Shown here: piece after piece, positions 35,331 to 49,176 of the stretch
Layout of the letters: every line of letters begins with the position of its first letter
Numbering within the stretch: the first letter of the stretch is position 1
Assembly (NCBI GenBank): GCA_014905825.1
Contig: JACGCN010000035.1
Span: forward strand, 514,867-578,866
From: Lyophyllum atratum
Lineage: Eukaryota > Basidiomycota > Agaricomycetes > Agaricales > Lyophyllaceae
Direction: 5' to 3'
Length of the DNA: 64,000 nt
Translations under genes and position numbers: made by a program
The notes under the pieces: model-generated
The model's database searches: none
The model's input: only the letters and a program-made list of their open reading frames with translations
What the model was told of the DNA's origin: nothing

Positions 35331-35660
35331 CCAACAAATCACGTCCTCGGCGAATCTTCGGACATCAGCCTGTGCAGTCGAGATTGTCTGAAAGCAAGGC
35401 GGCAGGCATCGGTCAAATTATAGAACATGGCGAAGTCAATTGCGTACATGACTGAGATTCACGACATGTGCCAAAGTTTTCACAAGGCATCGAAAAGGGA
35501 AACCACCATCGGGAATCACTCCAAAAAATTCTCGTCCTTGGAGGATTGACTGGCAGCCCTGGCGTAAAACACGGTTTAGCGAGCTTTCGGGGTTTTCACG
35601 CGTCCATCCGTCAGAGGCACTTGGAAATTCGGCATCGAACTCCCATTGATCACAAGTAGC
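35331..35660 (-). pseudogene. Third NLR copy: 5' fragment only
   Basis: The minus strand reads QWEFDAEFPSASDGWTRENP, SSLNRVLRQGC, GREFFGVIPDGGFP and LVKTLAHVVNLSH. These align with the first 80 residues of NLR proteins A and B. A 60-nt intron (35388-35447, GTACGC..TTTCAG) sits at exactly the same position and phase as in A and B. The next exon gives TISTAQADVRRFAEDVI and then breaks at WV-stop. There is no NACHT or WD40 sequence and no convincing ATG at the expected place. It is a truncated relic in the same orientation as gene B. Confidence 0.88.
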
Positions 35661-36071
35661 ACAGACAGAAATAATGTCGGAGTCATTCAGAGGATTGGGG
35701 AAAGCTTCAGCTTCCCGGCGCAAGTTGAGAAAGCATTCAGCTGAATTTGAACGTCATTCTCGTTATATCCTGTCGATGCATGGCGTAAGAGTGTAAAGGC
35801 CAAGAATCATGACTCCTGCGTTGTATGTCGATAGTAACGAGATGAAATGGATTGTCGGATATGTATACGTTTAAAAACAAGAACGAGTGGGAGCCTGCAG
35901 CCAGCAAGGCAGAGATTCCCACGGTCAGTAAGTTTCTGATCGAATTGAAAGTCCTATCTTGAAAGTCCCATTCACTTTCATTCACTCTCACCACGACTTC
36001 TCAGCGCTCAGCGCTCAGGTTCTCTATCACTATCCTATCCACTCAGAAATCAATAATACCTGGTCCCTGCG
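35661..36071. other. Intergenic region upstream of the karyopherin gene
   Basis: About 410 bp. It contains a short direct repeat (TTTCATTCACT-like, 35977-35990) and CAGCGCT repeats at 36002-36015 just before the start. No gene. Confidence 0.4.
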
Positions 36072-39000
36072 ATGGCCGACACCAGCTTTCTCCCAGTTCT
36101 TTCGCAGTTTGACATCGAACGGGCCGCACAAGTCAGTTTGTCTCAACTTCAAAGGTTTCAACGCTCATAGGCATTTTATAGCTGATCCAGCAGGCCTACG
36201 CGCCCCCAACAGTATCCACATCGCCCGAAGATCTCAAGAGACTCCAACAGGAGCTATTTGAGCTACAGAAACGACCGGAAGCTTGGGGGCTGGTGATTCC
36301 ATTGTTGGACCATCAAGATCAGAATGTGCAGTTCTTTGGAGCACACACGGCGCAAGTGAAGATTGCGAGGGATTGGTGAGTGCTGATTTACGATTTGACG
36401 CGTCCGTGCGCTGACCTACGGTATTACTTATGCAGGGCACTTTTCCCAGAAGAACACGCTACACGGCTTCGAGATCTCCTGGTCCAGCTCACATCGCACT
36501 CGATGGCAACCGGCCGGAGTAAAATCATCCTTCGGAAACTATTCGTCGCCGTAAGAACTCCCCTTTCGCGACGCGCCATCTTCTCATGCGATGCACGTCC
36601 AGCTCTCGTCTCTCGCGCTCAAACTCGTTCCGGGACACCCCAGCCGGTGGCCAGACTGGATCATGGCATGCGCCATGTCGTTCTCGGGCCACAGGGCTCC
36701 CACGGAGCACATTCACGATTTTCTGGCCATTGTTGCTGAAGAAGTCGGGAACGCTGATCTCCTTGGCCCGAGTAAGTGAGTTATTACGTCGGCTTCCTCA
36801 TTTGCCTATGGCTCAACACAAGTACAGGGTTCAGATGCAACAGTCCACGAAAGACGCGACACCGATGGTGGTTCAGGCAATCCGTTCGTCACTGGAATCG
36901 TTGGAGCATATTCCGTCCGCATTGCGGTGTCTGCAGGCCTGGATGCCCTCAATCCCAACCAGCGACATCACGCCATTGATCCCACTCCTAATATCTCTAC
37001 TCGATCGCGCTGAATCAGACAGCGAGACGTTCGAAGTCGTGTCGGACGCGTTGCAGGAGGTCATGGCGAAATCTGCATTATCAGATGGATCGGGCAGCCG
37101 AACACTCACGGAGCCACTCTTGATCTGGATGGACACGCGTGGTGGCAAGATCATTGAGACGACGCTCAGCTCGGGAAACGTCGATGAGATCTCGCACTCG
37201 TTCTGCAAGCTCCTTGTCGCGCTGGGTGATCACTCAACGTCCTACATCGCCTCCAATATCACATCATCCCACTCCGTGGGGCCTCTCGTACCAGCTCCTC
37301 CAGGCGCTTCCGCCCTCCCGCCGAAGACACGAGGGCAGTTAACGCAGTCGTTTCTTCGGCTTCTCCTGGCGTACACAGGTCTCCCAGGATACTATGGTGT
37401 AGATGAGGAAGAGAGCGAGATGACCCTCGGATTCTGGTACCTCTTCCAGGAGGCGCTCTGGAGCACGGAATACTACATTCCAGAAGGCGAAGAGCAGAAT
37501 GGTGACGCAGATAGTGTGGATGTGGGTGCGGAGGCGATGGCGATGGCAAAGGCAGTTTACAGCGAGCTCGTCAAGGTGCTGGGGAGGAAAGTGGCCTTTC
37601 CTGGGAAGGGTGTTACGTGGCCGAAAGGTCCGTCTTGTCTGTTGCCTTTATCTTTCGATGGTGCTAATCGTAATCTATATCAGATCAGGTTGACAAATTC
37701 CAGGTGTAAGTCTGCATGTGGGCCTGGAAGATTCGTCAGTTCAATCGGCCATCATTATTAGGTACCGCAGAGACGTCGGGGACACTCTGATCAACGCGTG
37801 AGGGTTCTGTTCTGTTCCACACGAGACCTTTGCTCATTCACCGGCTCTCTAGCTACTACGTCCTCCGACATGACATGCTGGCCTACTATGTGGACGACGT
37901 CGCTCAACGACTTGCCACGAAACAGGAAAATGAAGGCTGGAATGTTCGTGATCCTCATTCTGCTCCGTCTTCAAGTATCTTAATGGTATGATACCAAAAT
38001 AGGAAATTGAAGCAACGTTACACTGCATCACATCCATCCAAGAAGCTTTAGACCTTGAGAAAACCCCACACCTTCCGCGAATATTCAGCGCTGAGATTCT
38101 CGGGCGCCTGCCGTCCACAGGTGCCAGCCGGATACGACGCACGACTCTCGGCCTTATTGGTACTCGCCTCCCGTTCCCCTAGATTTTCGAGATGCAATTG
38201 ACCCCTTTTCCGTAGGCACCTACTCCTCTTGGTTTGCCAGCCAGCCGTTCGAAACCTCGGACCTGCTGATGAGCGTCTTGACCTACGTCGCTTCCGCACT
38301 TACCGACCCAGCACTATGTCTCCAAGCTGCTAATGCACTGCGTAACCTCTGCGATGCTAATCGGAAAGCACTGGCGCCTCAGATTGGAGCATTTGCTGAG
38401 CTGCATGCTGCTCTGGGAAGTATTCCCGTAAGTGCTGAAGTCTGTCCAAAACGGTCTGTCTTACAATGGGAATCCGTCCGTAGGATTCGGAGAAGGGGAA
38501 GGTTGTGCAGTCTATCGCTAGTGTGATCCAAGCTCTGCCTGCGCACGAGGAAATTGCACCAATTGAGGTACGCCCTTGCCCCGCCCCACCTCAACTATTT
38601 CTGAAAATAGTCCTAGGCGATCGTTGACCCTATAGTGCGGAAACTCGCCGAAGCTCTACAATCCCCTACATTGGTACGCCAACCCTGACCCATCCTTGCT
38701 TTGCATCATCGAATTTTCTTTTCCAGCTCCCGGACGAAGCTCGCACAATCACGATCCACCAGCTCGAAACCCTGTCTGGCGTCGCCAAGGGGCTGACAAG
38801 ATCGACGGATGGCCTGGTCATTCTGGGAGAACGTGATTCGGAGTCGCAGGCCAAGATCGACGAGATGATGCGGGCGAGGGACGACCCACGGACTGTCAAG
38901 CTGCGCGAATCGATATCGGCGGCGTTGCGCGGGGTGATCGATCTTTGGTCTACAGATGCAGGCATCAGTAACGTACGTCTCTTCGACGCCCTTCCTTCAC

Positions 39001-40269
39001 CTGGCTCAACCAATGTCCCTTTTTGCTTCGAATATACAGGCCCTAAGTGACCTCTTCAAATCCATAACATGTCTTCCTAGTGACACAACACTCATCACCC
39101 TCCCTGCTGGGCCCCTTCTAGAGCTCGTATGCCTCGCGACCAGACGGCAGCTGACGGCGGCGTGGTTGTCGCTTGCTGCTATTCTGATTGCACAGCTCAA
39201 TCCACCACCACCGGTGCTGCTTAGCGGGCCGAATATCAAGCTGGGGCCGACGCCGGAGGCCGAATCTCTCGTGTCGAGTGCCTTGCCGATCTTGTTGGAG
39301 TGCTCCTTGAACATGATGGCGGCGCCTGGAGCTATGGAGGGCGTGAGTCATCGTTGGCTGGTCTTTCTAGACGTGTGGGTCGCTGATATCATGTTTTCCT
39401 TGCAGAATCCGGATATAGTTCAGGAGTTCTTCGTTTGCATGGATAGGGTAGGTGATCCTTCACTTTCTGTTTTCGAGCATGACTAATGGTCCTGCATTGC
39501 AGGTAGCGCAAGATTTCACACGGTCGTTCTTTACTCTGCCACCTGGAGCCTTGGATGCGTTGGTGAATTGTGCGATCACAGCACTCTCACTTCAGGAGCG
39601 ATACTCACTGGTGCAAGCCTGTAATTTCCTGGTATGTGGTCCCCTCAGACTGCTGTGGGCCTATTATTTACCCTGTTACTACGCAGTGCACTCTTATCCA
39701 TCGAAGCTCCATAGATGAGGCACTAGCTGCACAAAAGGAGCAGTTGCTGCACGTTCACGGGAGACGGATAATGAAAGCAGTTCTGGAAGGCTTTGCGAGT
39801 GTCGCGCCACGGAGGTTGGTTCCCCTTCCATCACCGAGAAAGTTGCCGTAATGAAACATACGCGTTATAGCGTCGTGCCAAATCTTATAGAGATACTTGG
39901 GACGCTTTTGGGCAGAGGTGGCGGTGGGATTGGTGGTGGTGGTGGAGCAGGAGGTGCCATCGCTGCTGTTTGGATAAGAGAGATCCTCTTCGCTGTGAGT
40001 TTGCTGTTAGCCCGTCATGAATGATTACTCATCAGCAATGCTTTAGGACGATTTCATCGCATCCAAAGCGACACCGGAAGTGAAAGAGAAGTTCGTCACG
40101 GCTGTCATGAGGTGAATTCTTCTCGTGATGTCCCAGTTGTACGCTGCTGACATTTTACTTGAATAGTTCACGTTCGCTCAAGAGAACCAGGGATGCGGCA
40201 AATCAGTTTACTCTCGTGGCGAGAGGTCTGGAAGGCTCTGGATTTGGATACGCTTCGGTCTCGATGTAG
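36072..40269 (+). CDS. Importin-13/Kap122-type karyopherin
   Basis: Starts at ATG 36072 (MADTSFLPVLSQFDIERAAQ) and ends at 40267-40269 (...GFGYASVSM), about 1,000 residues with many short introns. Matching importin-13 features run in order: LIPLLDHQDQNVQFFGAHT-like (here WGLVIPLLDHQDQNVQFFGA), ILRKLFVALSSLALKLVP, the repeated HEAT-type helices, LLAYTGLPGYYGVDEEESEM followed by TLGFWYLFQE, YRRDVGDTLINAYYVLRHD, and NQFTLVARGLEGSGFGY at the end. This beta-karyopherin family carries cargo through nuclear pores in both directions under Ran control. Exons 1-5 splice cleanly: 36072-36131, 36182-36375, 36436-36550, 36603-36775 and from 36828. A glycine run (GRGGGGIGGGGGAGG) near 39915-39955 is an insertion relative to what I expect. 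No stop interrupts the model. Confidence 0.92.
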
Positions 40270-40705
40270 AGCAGCACTAGAGGCTGAGCTTGGTGTACAT
40301 ATTATGAGGGCGCTACGCTATGTTGTACAATCAAATTCCTTGCATGCGCCAAATGGGTATCCGACAAGTGATCGTTGCATTTCAGCCTCGTGAGTAGGTG
40401 AGTCCGGGTTTGTAGGCTGCGGATCAGAAGTAATGATTTATTTTTAGGGAACCGAGGACAACGTAGATCAGTGGATGGCAAAATGACCCTTATGCAGACT
40501 ATCTTCCCTGAAGTCTGCGGCATGCGGGCATTGATGCCCGTGACAACCCTTCTCAAGCGACATCTTTCCGCAGCAGCGCAGCAGAGGCTTGGCAGACACT
40601 CGGTTAACGCGTTGGTTCAAAACAGGCACTTCGAAGTGTTTGACATTCAAGGCCACAAGTTCACGCGACGCGTTCAGACTTGAGTGGATTCTGATCTTCC
40701 CGACA
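40270..40705. other. Intergenic region between the karyopherin and ABC transporter genes
   Basis: About 440 bp, tandem gene arrangement. No recognisable coding sequence; it should hold the transporter promoter. Confidence 0.4.
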
Positions 40706-43700
40706 ATGAGCCTCCTTAGGCAACAATTTCTGGCCCTTTTTCGGAAGAATTGGATTGTTCTTCTGAAACACCCTTTCGTAGGCACCGATTTTCTTTCGCG
40801 TTCCTAGTTTTCTTTGGCAGCTCATTCAAACTACTAGTTGAATCTTTTGAGATGCCTTATATTTCCCCTCGTGCTTGGGGTCCTCCTGGCTTTGTCTCCT
40901 CGCTTCTTCAGCCGTCGACAAATTGTAAGGTTTCCAAGTCTAGGCTTGGTCTGATACTGACTCGTATTTTGCTTCCAGTTCGGTCTTGGTTCTGCTATTC
41001 CCGTTTCTAGCATGAAAGACGTTTTCAGTGGCGAGCGTGCTCTTGTCTGGGTCGATTCGACTAACCAGACGGGGTTCTTGAAGTCGAAGGATATCATGTC
41101 CCATGTCACGAAAGGTTTCAACGGTGGTCAGTTGGGAGCGGTAAGACAGCTGAACGACGCAAGCGACATATTCGAAGCCTGTCCTCCTAGGAAATGCTTT
41201 GCCTCTGTTACTTTCGAGGCTTTTCCAGCGTCACCCGACGATACCGTCATGCCAGTCAACTATACGATTAGATCAGCATTTGGTGTTGGTTCATACTTCG
41301 TAGACATTCAAAATCACAATCTGTGGGCCGAAGAGACGCTTCTTCCTCTTCAACTAGCAATCGACCAGGTCTGTTCTGTGATCACTTTTCATTGGGAACT
41401 CTGAGGTTGACTATCTTCGTAGGCCATCGTCGAACTCACGACTGGAGTGCAGATACCGACCCCCCTAGAGTGGCCCTTTACCGCTCCAACCACCGACGAC
41501 TACGCGAAGAACAACAGACAAGGTCAGGTCATTTGTGAAAGATACCTTTTTTTTGACTGCTAAAAAAGCCCTGCTCAGCTCTCATTACGTTGGTCAAGAG
41601 CTTCCTTATATTTGCCTTGTAAGCCTTGGCTATCCTTGTTGAGATTTTTTTTGACCACCGGTAAAGCATGCTCGCCTATGTTGGAGTTGGGTTTCATGTA
41701 GGTCGCCTCGCCATATATTTTGTTTGGGGTTGGTTCTAAGTCTTTTCAAAGCTTGCTGGCGCCGTTGCATTTGAACGCGCGACCCACCTTACGTCCCATA
41801 TGAAAGCTATGGGACTTTCTGATTGGGCTGGAATTCTGTCAGTTCGCTTTGAACATAAGCACCCGCGATTTACCGACTAACACGAAATTTAGGTCATGGC
41901 ATGCCAGTTTATCTGTCGCCTACCTCCCCGGATGGATCGCCGTTTCCCTCCTCTGGTCCTACTTGATATTTACAGAGACCAGCCCAGCGCTAATCTTCCT
42001 CGTACACTTGCTCACCGGGCTGGGACTAGCTAGTTGGTCATTTTTCATAGCTGTTGTATTTGGACGGAGCCCCCCTCTATCGTCGATCGTCGCTCTCGTT
42101 GGTGGGCTTGGCTTTGCAGTAATTGCCGGCAGTGCTTTCAAGACGATACAGACAGCGACTGCTGCGGTTCTCTCCATACTTTTCCCGCCCATGTTCTATG
42201 TCTTCGCTATCCGATCAGTCTGTGGTTATGAGCTGTCAGGACTTGGCGCAAACGCAATTAAACGTGATCCGATAGATGGATTGTTGTTGTTACCACTCCT
42301 GTTCATGGGAATTGTAAGTCGTGAGGCTACATCCAACAACAGACACTGACGACGCATTACTAGGTCAACATCTTTCTGTGGCCATACCTTTCGGTGGTTT
42401 TGGAACGGTTTTTGTATGATGCGTACCCGCCTCAAGGGTTTTGGTCATATTTCACGAAGCGCGTCAAGCCAACCTCCAGGCCTATTCCTGGACATGCTGC
42501 CATCTCGATCAATCATCTGAAAAAGACTTACCGCTCATTTCATGTCCGGAATATGAAGATACAACACGTGGATGCAATCTCTGACCTGAGCATGAATATA
42601 CCCAAGGGCGGGGTATTCGCTCTCCTCGGTCCCAATGGGTATGTCCATCCTGTTGTCCCTTTTGCGCGAGGGTGAACCACAACACTTGACAGGGCCGGTA
42701 AATCAACGACCCTCGACATTTTGGGAGGACTGAGTCGACCGACAAGCGGCTCTATCACTTTCGAAGGGGGCTTGGCGCGTCCCCCTCACGGAATCATTGG
42801 CATCGTTCCTCAGAAGAACATACTTTTTTCCGAATTGACATGCCTGCAGACCCTGGAGCTGTGGAGGGACATCAAACGATCAGCGTCTTCGCCGGCTGAC
42901 GAAGACCTCGAACAACTTCTGCGCGATTGCGACCTCGGCGATAGAATTCACTCCAATTCTGGGAAGTTGTCAGGTGGTCAGAAGCGAAAACTTCAGCTGG
43001 CAATTGGCCTCGTGGGAGGCTCTAAAAGTGATGCTCTTTCCTTACCGCTTATGATGTGGACGCTAACGTTCAAACATGTGTCTAGTCGTTCTCGTCGACG
43101 AATGCACCTCTGGTGTTGACCCAATAAGCCGGCGTGCTTTATGGAAGACTCTTACGTCTCATCGAACTGAACGTACGATCGTCTTGACCACCCATGTTCG
43201 TACTCCTCTTTGCATATTTTATTGACTCATTGATCCTCTTGCGTAGTTCTTGGACGAAGCTGACCTGTTGGCGGATGAAATAGTTGTCCTTGGCTCCCAT
43301 GGAAAACTAATAGCTGAAGGGTCTCCAGTCGCCTTGAAATCTAACCTCGGCGAGGGATACACTATCCAGGTCACCTTCAGTCCTCACGCAACTGATTTAT
43401 ACACACTCCAACACGATCTCCTCGCAAAAATTCGTCGCTTCGCTCCCGAGGTTTACGTGACCTCGTCCTCGTCTCCTAGAATTTCCTATCATTTGAAGAC
43501 GAAAGACCTTGGTGTAGTAGGGAACATTCTCCAGATCATTGAAGCCCAGCAAGTTGATCTACGTATCGATACATATGACGTCTCTGGAACTTCGATTGAA
43601 GAAATATTCTTGGACCTCATGGACGGGGAGAAGCGCCTGAAGGATGGCGGGGAAGAGGACCATTCGGATGTGCCGCTCCCCTCTCCGACCGCGATTATCT

Positions 43701-46542
43701 TGCCCCGAGGCAGGTCGCGAACCCCTTGGGCGCAGGCGCTCACGATATTCCATAAGCGCCTGCTTGTCTTACGCAGGAGTTGGATAACTCCCGCACTGGC
43801 TTTCGTGATTGTCATCATTCTCGCCTACTTTCCCCTCAACTTCCAACTGGGCAGCATACCAAGCTGTGTACGAACAGACGATCTCTCCTTTCGACCCACT
43901 CCATTTTTCCTGCCGCTCGACAGCTCATACATCTTTGAGGGCCCTGTCCTGCTCTCGCCGCCGAACGTGACATCCATCCTGAACGTTGTCACGATCGCTC
44001 CCGATTATGGCATTCCAAACCAACCCCTGTATCGCAACTTCCCCGATAACGCCTCCTTTGTCAGTGAAATTCAATCCCAGTTTGCCAACACCTCCTTCGG
44101 CGGCCTCTCCGTGAATCTCGACACACGAGAGGCATTGATCGCTTGGCAGGCGTTTTCGAGATTTAGGGCGGTTGAATTACTCAGCGTTTCCAATAACATC
44201 TTCTACAACCGCGCTCTAAATACGACCACCACTCCGCGCTTTATTTACGGCCATTACGCTCCTCTTCCTGACATTGACGACAACAATTTGTTTGCTCTTC
44301 AAGGGATCGTCGTCATCGCAGTGGCATTGGTGCGTGATTCAACTCTCAGCTCTGATACCGACCAGCCCCCGCTCACTTCTCCAACGATACTAGATCTTGT
44401 ACCCGGCATTCTCCACCCTATATGTGGCACGGGAGCGGCGATCATCTGTACAAGCCATGCAGGCTTCCAATGGGTTATCTGATCCCATCGGTCTCTGGTT
44501 GGGCCATCTTTTGTTCGATTCCATTCCGAGCGTTATCGTGTCTTCCGTCATCGCTGCCTTTTTCTCCTTAAAAGGAGGACGAGCCACAGGGCTCGGTTTC
44601 ATGGTAAACATCCCTTCTCTTGGAACCATCGTCGATATATGCTTACATGACTTTAGTGGCTCGTCCTAGTATGTTACAATGTTGCCGCGACGCTTCTCTC
44701 GTACTGTTTTGCGGTCCTTACAGCGTCTCCCATCGGCGCATTTGCCTGCGTCATCCTCTATCAGCTTATCGTGTTTGTCGTATGTTTAAAGCATCGCGTT
44801 CAACTCAAAGTTCACCGCTGATGGTATCAAATAGGTGACACTCTTGCCGTACATTTTGACGACAACATTCGCGGTTATCGAGCGCGCCTCGTTGATCTTG
44901 AACGCGTGCTATTTCACGCTATCCCTTCTTGCACCTATCGTCAGCTTGGTAGGCCCATCCTCGACGACCTGGGAAGTATACTGATCCTATTCAATAGATA
45001 CGAGCATGTTTTGTCGCCACCAATTTGTTTCAACTTGACTGCGATCACACGAACATCGTCCAAGGCTCCGCTCTCGGCTCGATTACTCATTACGGAGGCC
45101 CGATTCTCTACCTTATATTACAGTCCTGCATTTTATTGGCGATTCTCGTCTGGGCCGATTCAGGATCACTCGAGCCATGGAGACGATTATTCAGGCGAAA
45201 ACCCATTGCTGGACAGGAGAAATTCCACGATGACGTCGCAGCGGAGGCTAAGGAGGTCTCATCATCCACAGACGTTCTTCGCGTCCTGGGCGTGTCGAAG
45301 TCATACGATGGGAGGAGAGTAGTCGACGACGTCAATTTCGGTGTCTCCAAGGATACTATCTTTGCCATGCTCGGTCCCAACGGTGCAGGGAAAACCACAA
45401 CACTTGACATCATTCGTATGTGATCCATCACCGGTTGGTTTTGGAGAGATTTTGAGGCTAGATTATAGGTGGCTCCGTAACGCCCGATGCCGGAGACGTG
45501 TGGATAGACGGAACATCGATGATGCGCCATCGAAGCGTGACTAGGTCGTCCCTTGGCGTATGCCCCCAGTTTACCACCATCGACGCCCAGCTTACTGCGC
45601 GGGAGCATCTGTTCATATATGGACGACTAAAAGGACTATACCGAGGAGAGGAGCTTAACAATAGCATAAATGCGCTTTTACAAGCGACGGCCCTTGAGCC
45701 ACATGCCGACCTACTCGCGAATAGGCTGTCTGGCGGAAACCAGAGGAAGCTGTCGCTTGCCATAGCCCTGATAGGTACGCATCTCTACCATCTCGCTTTG
45801 ATATTAACCAACCTTGCCTATCGTCTACCATCACCACTCAGGAAACCCTTCTGTCATCCTCATCGACGAGTTTTCTACTGGAGTTGATGCAGCCGTGAAG
45901 AGGGATTTATGGAAGCTGATCAAGGCGTTGGCGCCTGGTAAAGCTTTCGTGATTACCACACGTAAGCCCCCACATACACATCTACGACCCGCCGCTGACA
46001 GCAGTCATCTAGATTCTATGGAAGAAGCGTCCTCTCTGGCCACTAAAGTCGGAATTCTCTCTAAGCGAATGCTCGGTATGTCTCGTGTCAAACTGCGCGT
46101 CTCCTGCATATTTCTAATGCCCTCCTTCACAGCCGTCGGATCGCCTACGGAGCTTGCAGGACGCTACTCCACATACACCGTTCACTTTTCCTGCCGAACC
46201 CCGTCAGACTGGATCAAAGTCCAGCAACTCATGGCCCAGATCCCTCAATCAAAAATGGCACTGGATCTCTCGACGCGTTTTGATGTTCCGATAACCACAT
46301 CTCGCCGCGGTGCAAAGAGCACCGTGCCCAAGGAAGAAGGTGAGAAGGTGTTGTCGCTGGCAGACCTCTTCCATCTCTTGGCGCAACAGACGGACCTCCC
46401 AGATTTTACGGTGGAAACATCCGGCCTAGAGGCTACGTTTATCAAAATTATCAGGGAGAGTGATGCACTAATCGCGCAGTCGGAGCGGGAGGATCAGGTT
46501 GGTTCGAATGGTAAGAGTGCAAGGGCGTGGGGACTGTGTTAA
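40706..46542 (+). CDS. Full-size ABCA-type ABC transporter
   Basis: Starts at ATG 40706 (MSLLRQQFLALFRKNWIVLL) and ends at 46540-46542 (...KSARAWGLC), roughly 1,500-1,600 residues over many exons. Half 1 has an N-terminal membrane helix (LNLLRCLIFPLVLGVLLAL), a long lumenal loop, a membrane domain and NBD1. NBD1 has Walker A GPNGAGKSTTLDIL (split by an intron after GPNG), signature LSGGQKRKLQLAIGL, Walker B VVLVDECTSGVD and switch His in LTTHFLDEAD. Half 2 repeats a loop with several N-x-S/T sites, membrane helices and NBD2: GPNGAGKTTTLDII, LSGGNQRKLSLAIAL, VILIDEFSTGVD and TTHSMEEAS across an intron. All ATPase motifs are intact. ABCA proteins move lipids across membranes in vacuoles or the plasma membrane; the substrate is unknown. 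Confidence 0.92.
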
Positions 46543-47634
46543 CTTGGAAGTGCATCTCAATAGCTGGCTGGGGAAAAGCTGGATTTGAGAGGGCATACGA
46601 TGCGACCAACGACTTCATGACACGACACACTTTATGTTTTATGGCCGATATCTCCAACGCTAGCTTCCGTTTTCGTTTCCAGTTTTGGGCTCATCCTTCT
46701 CCCGCCTCTGATAAGACACCGTGTTCTCTGTTGGTCGACCGTTGGATCAAGTTTCACTTCGTTCTTGGTACATCGACGTTGGTCTCTTTGAAATGATAAC
46801 AATCATTATACAACCTTGACTTAATCTGCAAATACCTTGTTCAAGTTGTTGAGTAGAGGGGTCGTATCATGATCGAGTCCTGATTTCGCGATTCCACAAC
46901 TCAAAGCCTGCCGTAGAAGTACATCTCAGAACTTGCACGATGAGCGAGCGGTAAAAAGCATTGCATTGCAAACTACGGTACCAAATCCATCATCGTCGCA
47001 CAATCAAAAGTTGGACGCCGTCAGAAAAGTCCTAGCCCGTCCCTTTGTGTAAACAAGGTATGTGGTGCCGAACGGGCGATGTCAGCGCGCGACCCAGCCC
47101 GAAGGGGGTCGCGCTCATCTCTCTGCACCTCCGTTTATCGTCATTGGCGATTTTGATTGTGGAAGAATCGAGGAAACAAAAAAGTAGGCCCGGGTGTTTA
47201 TAAACTTTTTTTCAGATGACCCACGGTCATGTGGTTTTACAATTCGCGCACGGACCCTTGTTACGCTTGTGCCCGTTCACTTCCCTCAGCCGCCTTCACT
47301 CACATCTATGAAACGGAATCAACAGCAAGAATGGTTTGTATCTGCTACCGTTTAGAATATGACGAATCTTGTCTATTTCCCAATGACCGAGAAAGTATGG
47401 ATGTCGAACGTCGGAGACCCTCTCCGTCCGGACCGTTCAGACACACATTTTTTCCAGGACTCAAAAATACAATCGAAGAGGTTTCTTCTCTGGCTTCTTC
47501 GCGTCAGCTGGCTCTTCCAAAATGATCTCCGATGTCAGATACACAAGGCTCGTTGCACTGAATATATCAGATTGTCTTCCCGAAGGATTCGCAGAGCAGC
47601 CTCCACTCCCTGACCACGATCTTCGCAGTCCTCG
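46543..47634. other. Intergenic region upstream of the esterase gene
   Basis: About 1.1 kb. The first 250 bp after the transporter stop are its likely 3' region. The rest has short frames without motifs and should include the esterase promoter. Confidence 0.4.
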
Positions 47635-49176
47635 ATGAAGTTACTTGCCGTTTTTCTCTTAGGTTTCGCCCCGCAATTACACGGAGCCATTGCACAGGAT
47701 TTCCCTGTCGTCACGAATGTTACATCGCCTCTGACGCTCGCAATACAACCAGCCTGTGGGGCATTGAACTCTACCCACGCGGCCGAAATCAACACCGGAA
47801 TCAACCTCAGTACTACGAGGTGCGTAAGATATTCTACCTCTCATACCTATATTGATTCGGTGTTCTAGGACCATCGTCGCGTTTGGCGATTCTTGGACTT
47901 CAAATGGAGGTGAGAGCGTGCCATGATAACGAATAGTCAGTCGTTGTTGAACCATCATTCTGCAGCAAATGGAACGGTTCCTGTCCATCCGATCATGTGG
48001 CCCCCATCTCCTTCCGCTGGGTCGCGTGTGACCTCTAATCGTAGAGCCACAAATGGATTCGTTTGGGTTGAAGATTTGGCGAATTCTCTGGGGGCAAAAC
48101 TCCTCAACGTGAGTTTGCGACCTTGTACCCTCGTACGTTTTTCTCCCTAACGGTTCTTATTCAGTATGCCTGGGGTGGCGCGATAATCGATAATTTCGCT
48201 TGGAATACCACAAGCCCTCATAACAGGACGGTATGGAGTTCTTCAACCAAAATTCATGGTCGTCCTTACTCACTCACTAAATCATGCAAGGCCGCTCAAA
48301 GAACTGACTTCGTGGCGGAAACCAGACTCTTTCTTCTCCAAGGAAAATTCCTGGACTCCCTGGTTCCAAGCCAGACACTGTATACAGTAGCGTTTGGTAT
48401 CAAGTACGGCTCGTACAGGCCGTTTCCGTACTTTTATTGACCTATGTTCAAAGTGATGAAGGCCAGTTCGAAATAGGCGAGTCTCCTTCTGACTCGCAGG
48501 TCCTCCACGGGTGAATCAATCTCTATCCACGCAGCTGGTGGAAACTGGACTTTGGCATACGAGACTTTTGTAAGTTCCCTTCGAGTCCGGTCTTGGCGAG
48601 TATCCATTGCCAATCTACAGATAATCAAACTCGGGGAGCTGCAAGCTAGCGGAGCCAAGAACATACTGATTCATGGGGTCAGGCAAACTGCGCCAACACT
48701 TTCCTCTTCCCCACGAATGCTTAGACGGTCAAAATAGATGTACAAATCTCACCCCAACAGTGATACCCTGCAGGACAATATCTTTGCGTATCTCCGGGAG
48801 TCCCATAGGGTAAATGGCACTGCGATCGCGTACGTGAACCTTCAACAGTAAGTGGAGTCCCATCGCATAGGTGTCTCTTGTGTTATCCTGCTCATCACGC
48901 CGTGATTAGCCTCTTCTCCGCGATCGCAAGCACACCAGGCCCTTTCGGCTACCTCGGTGATCCAACGTGTCTCGTCAGCACATCAACGACTGCAGGGGGT
49001 TGTTCTGATGCTGATCACAGCGTCTTCTGGATCCGTAAGTCTCCTTACTCTGGCCTGAGAACCGAGTTCACGATAAGCTTCTTGCTTTCGGGTTAGCTGG
49101 GCATCCCTCTTTGACGACGCACAGGTTGATAAGCGAGTACACCGCAGCCGTCTTAAAGAACTGTTTGGTTCAGTAA
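47635..49176 (+). CDS. Secreted GDSL/SGNH esterase (CE16-like)
   Basis: ATG 47635 opens with a signal peptide (MKLLAVFLLGFAPQLHGAIA). Spliced exons give the SGNH blocks in order: block I IVAFGDSWTSNG (nucleophile Ser), block II NYAWGGAIIDN (Gly), block III VAFGINDEGQF (Asn), and block V DADHSVFWIPGHPS ending with ...THRLIS, containing the catalytic Asp and His. The stop is at 49174-49176 after ...NCLVQ. Length is about 330 residues with several N-glycosylation sites. Fungal carbohydrate esterase family 16 enzymes of this kind deacetylate hemicellulose fragments outside the cell; phospholipase/lipase activity is an alternative for the broader GDSL family. All catalytic residues appear intact. 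Confidence 0.88.

Noticed and set aside
40193..40393. Short frame at the end of the karyopherin gene
   Set aside because: Out-of-frame shadow of the last exon, whose true frame ends at 40269.
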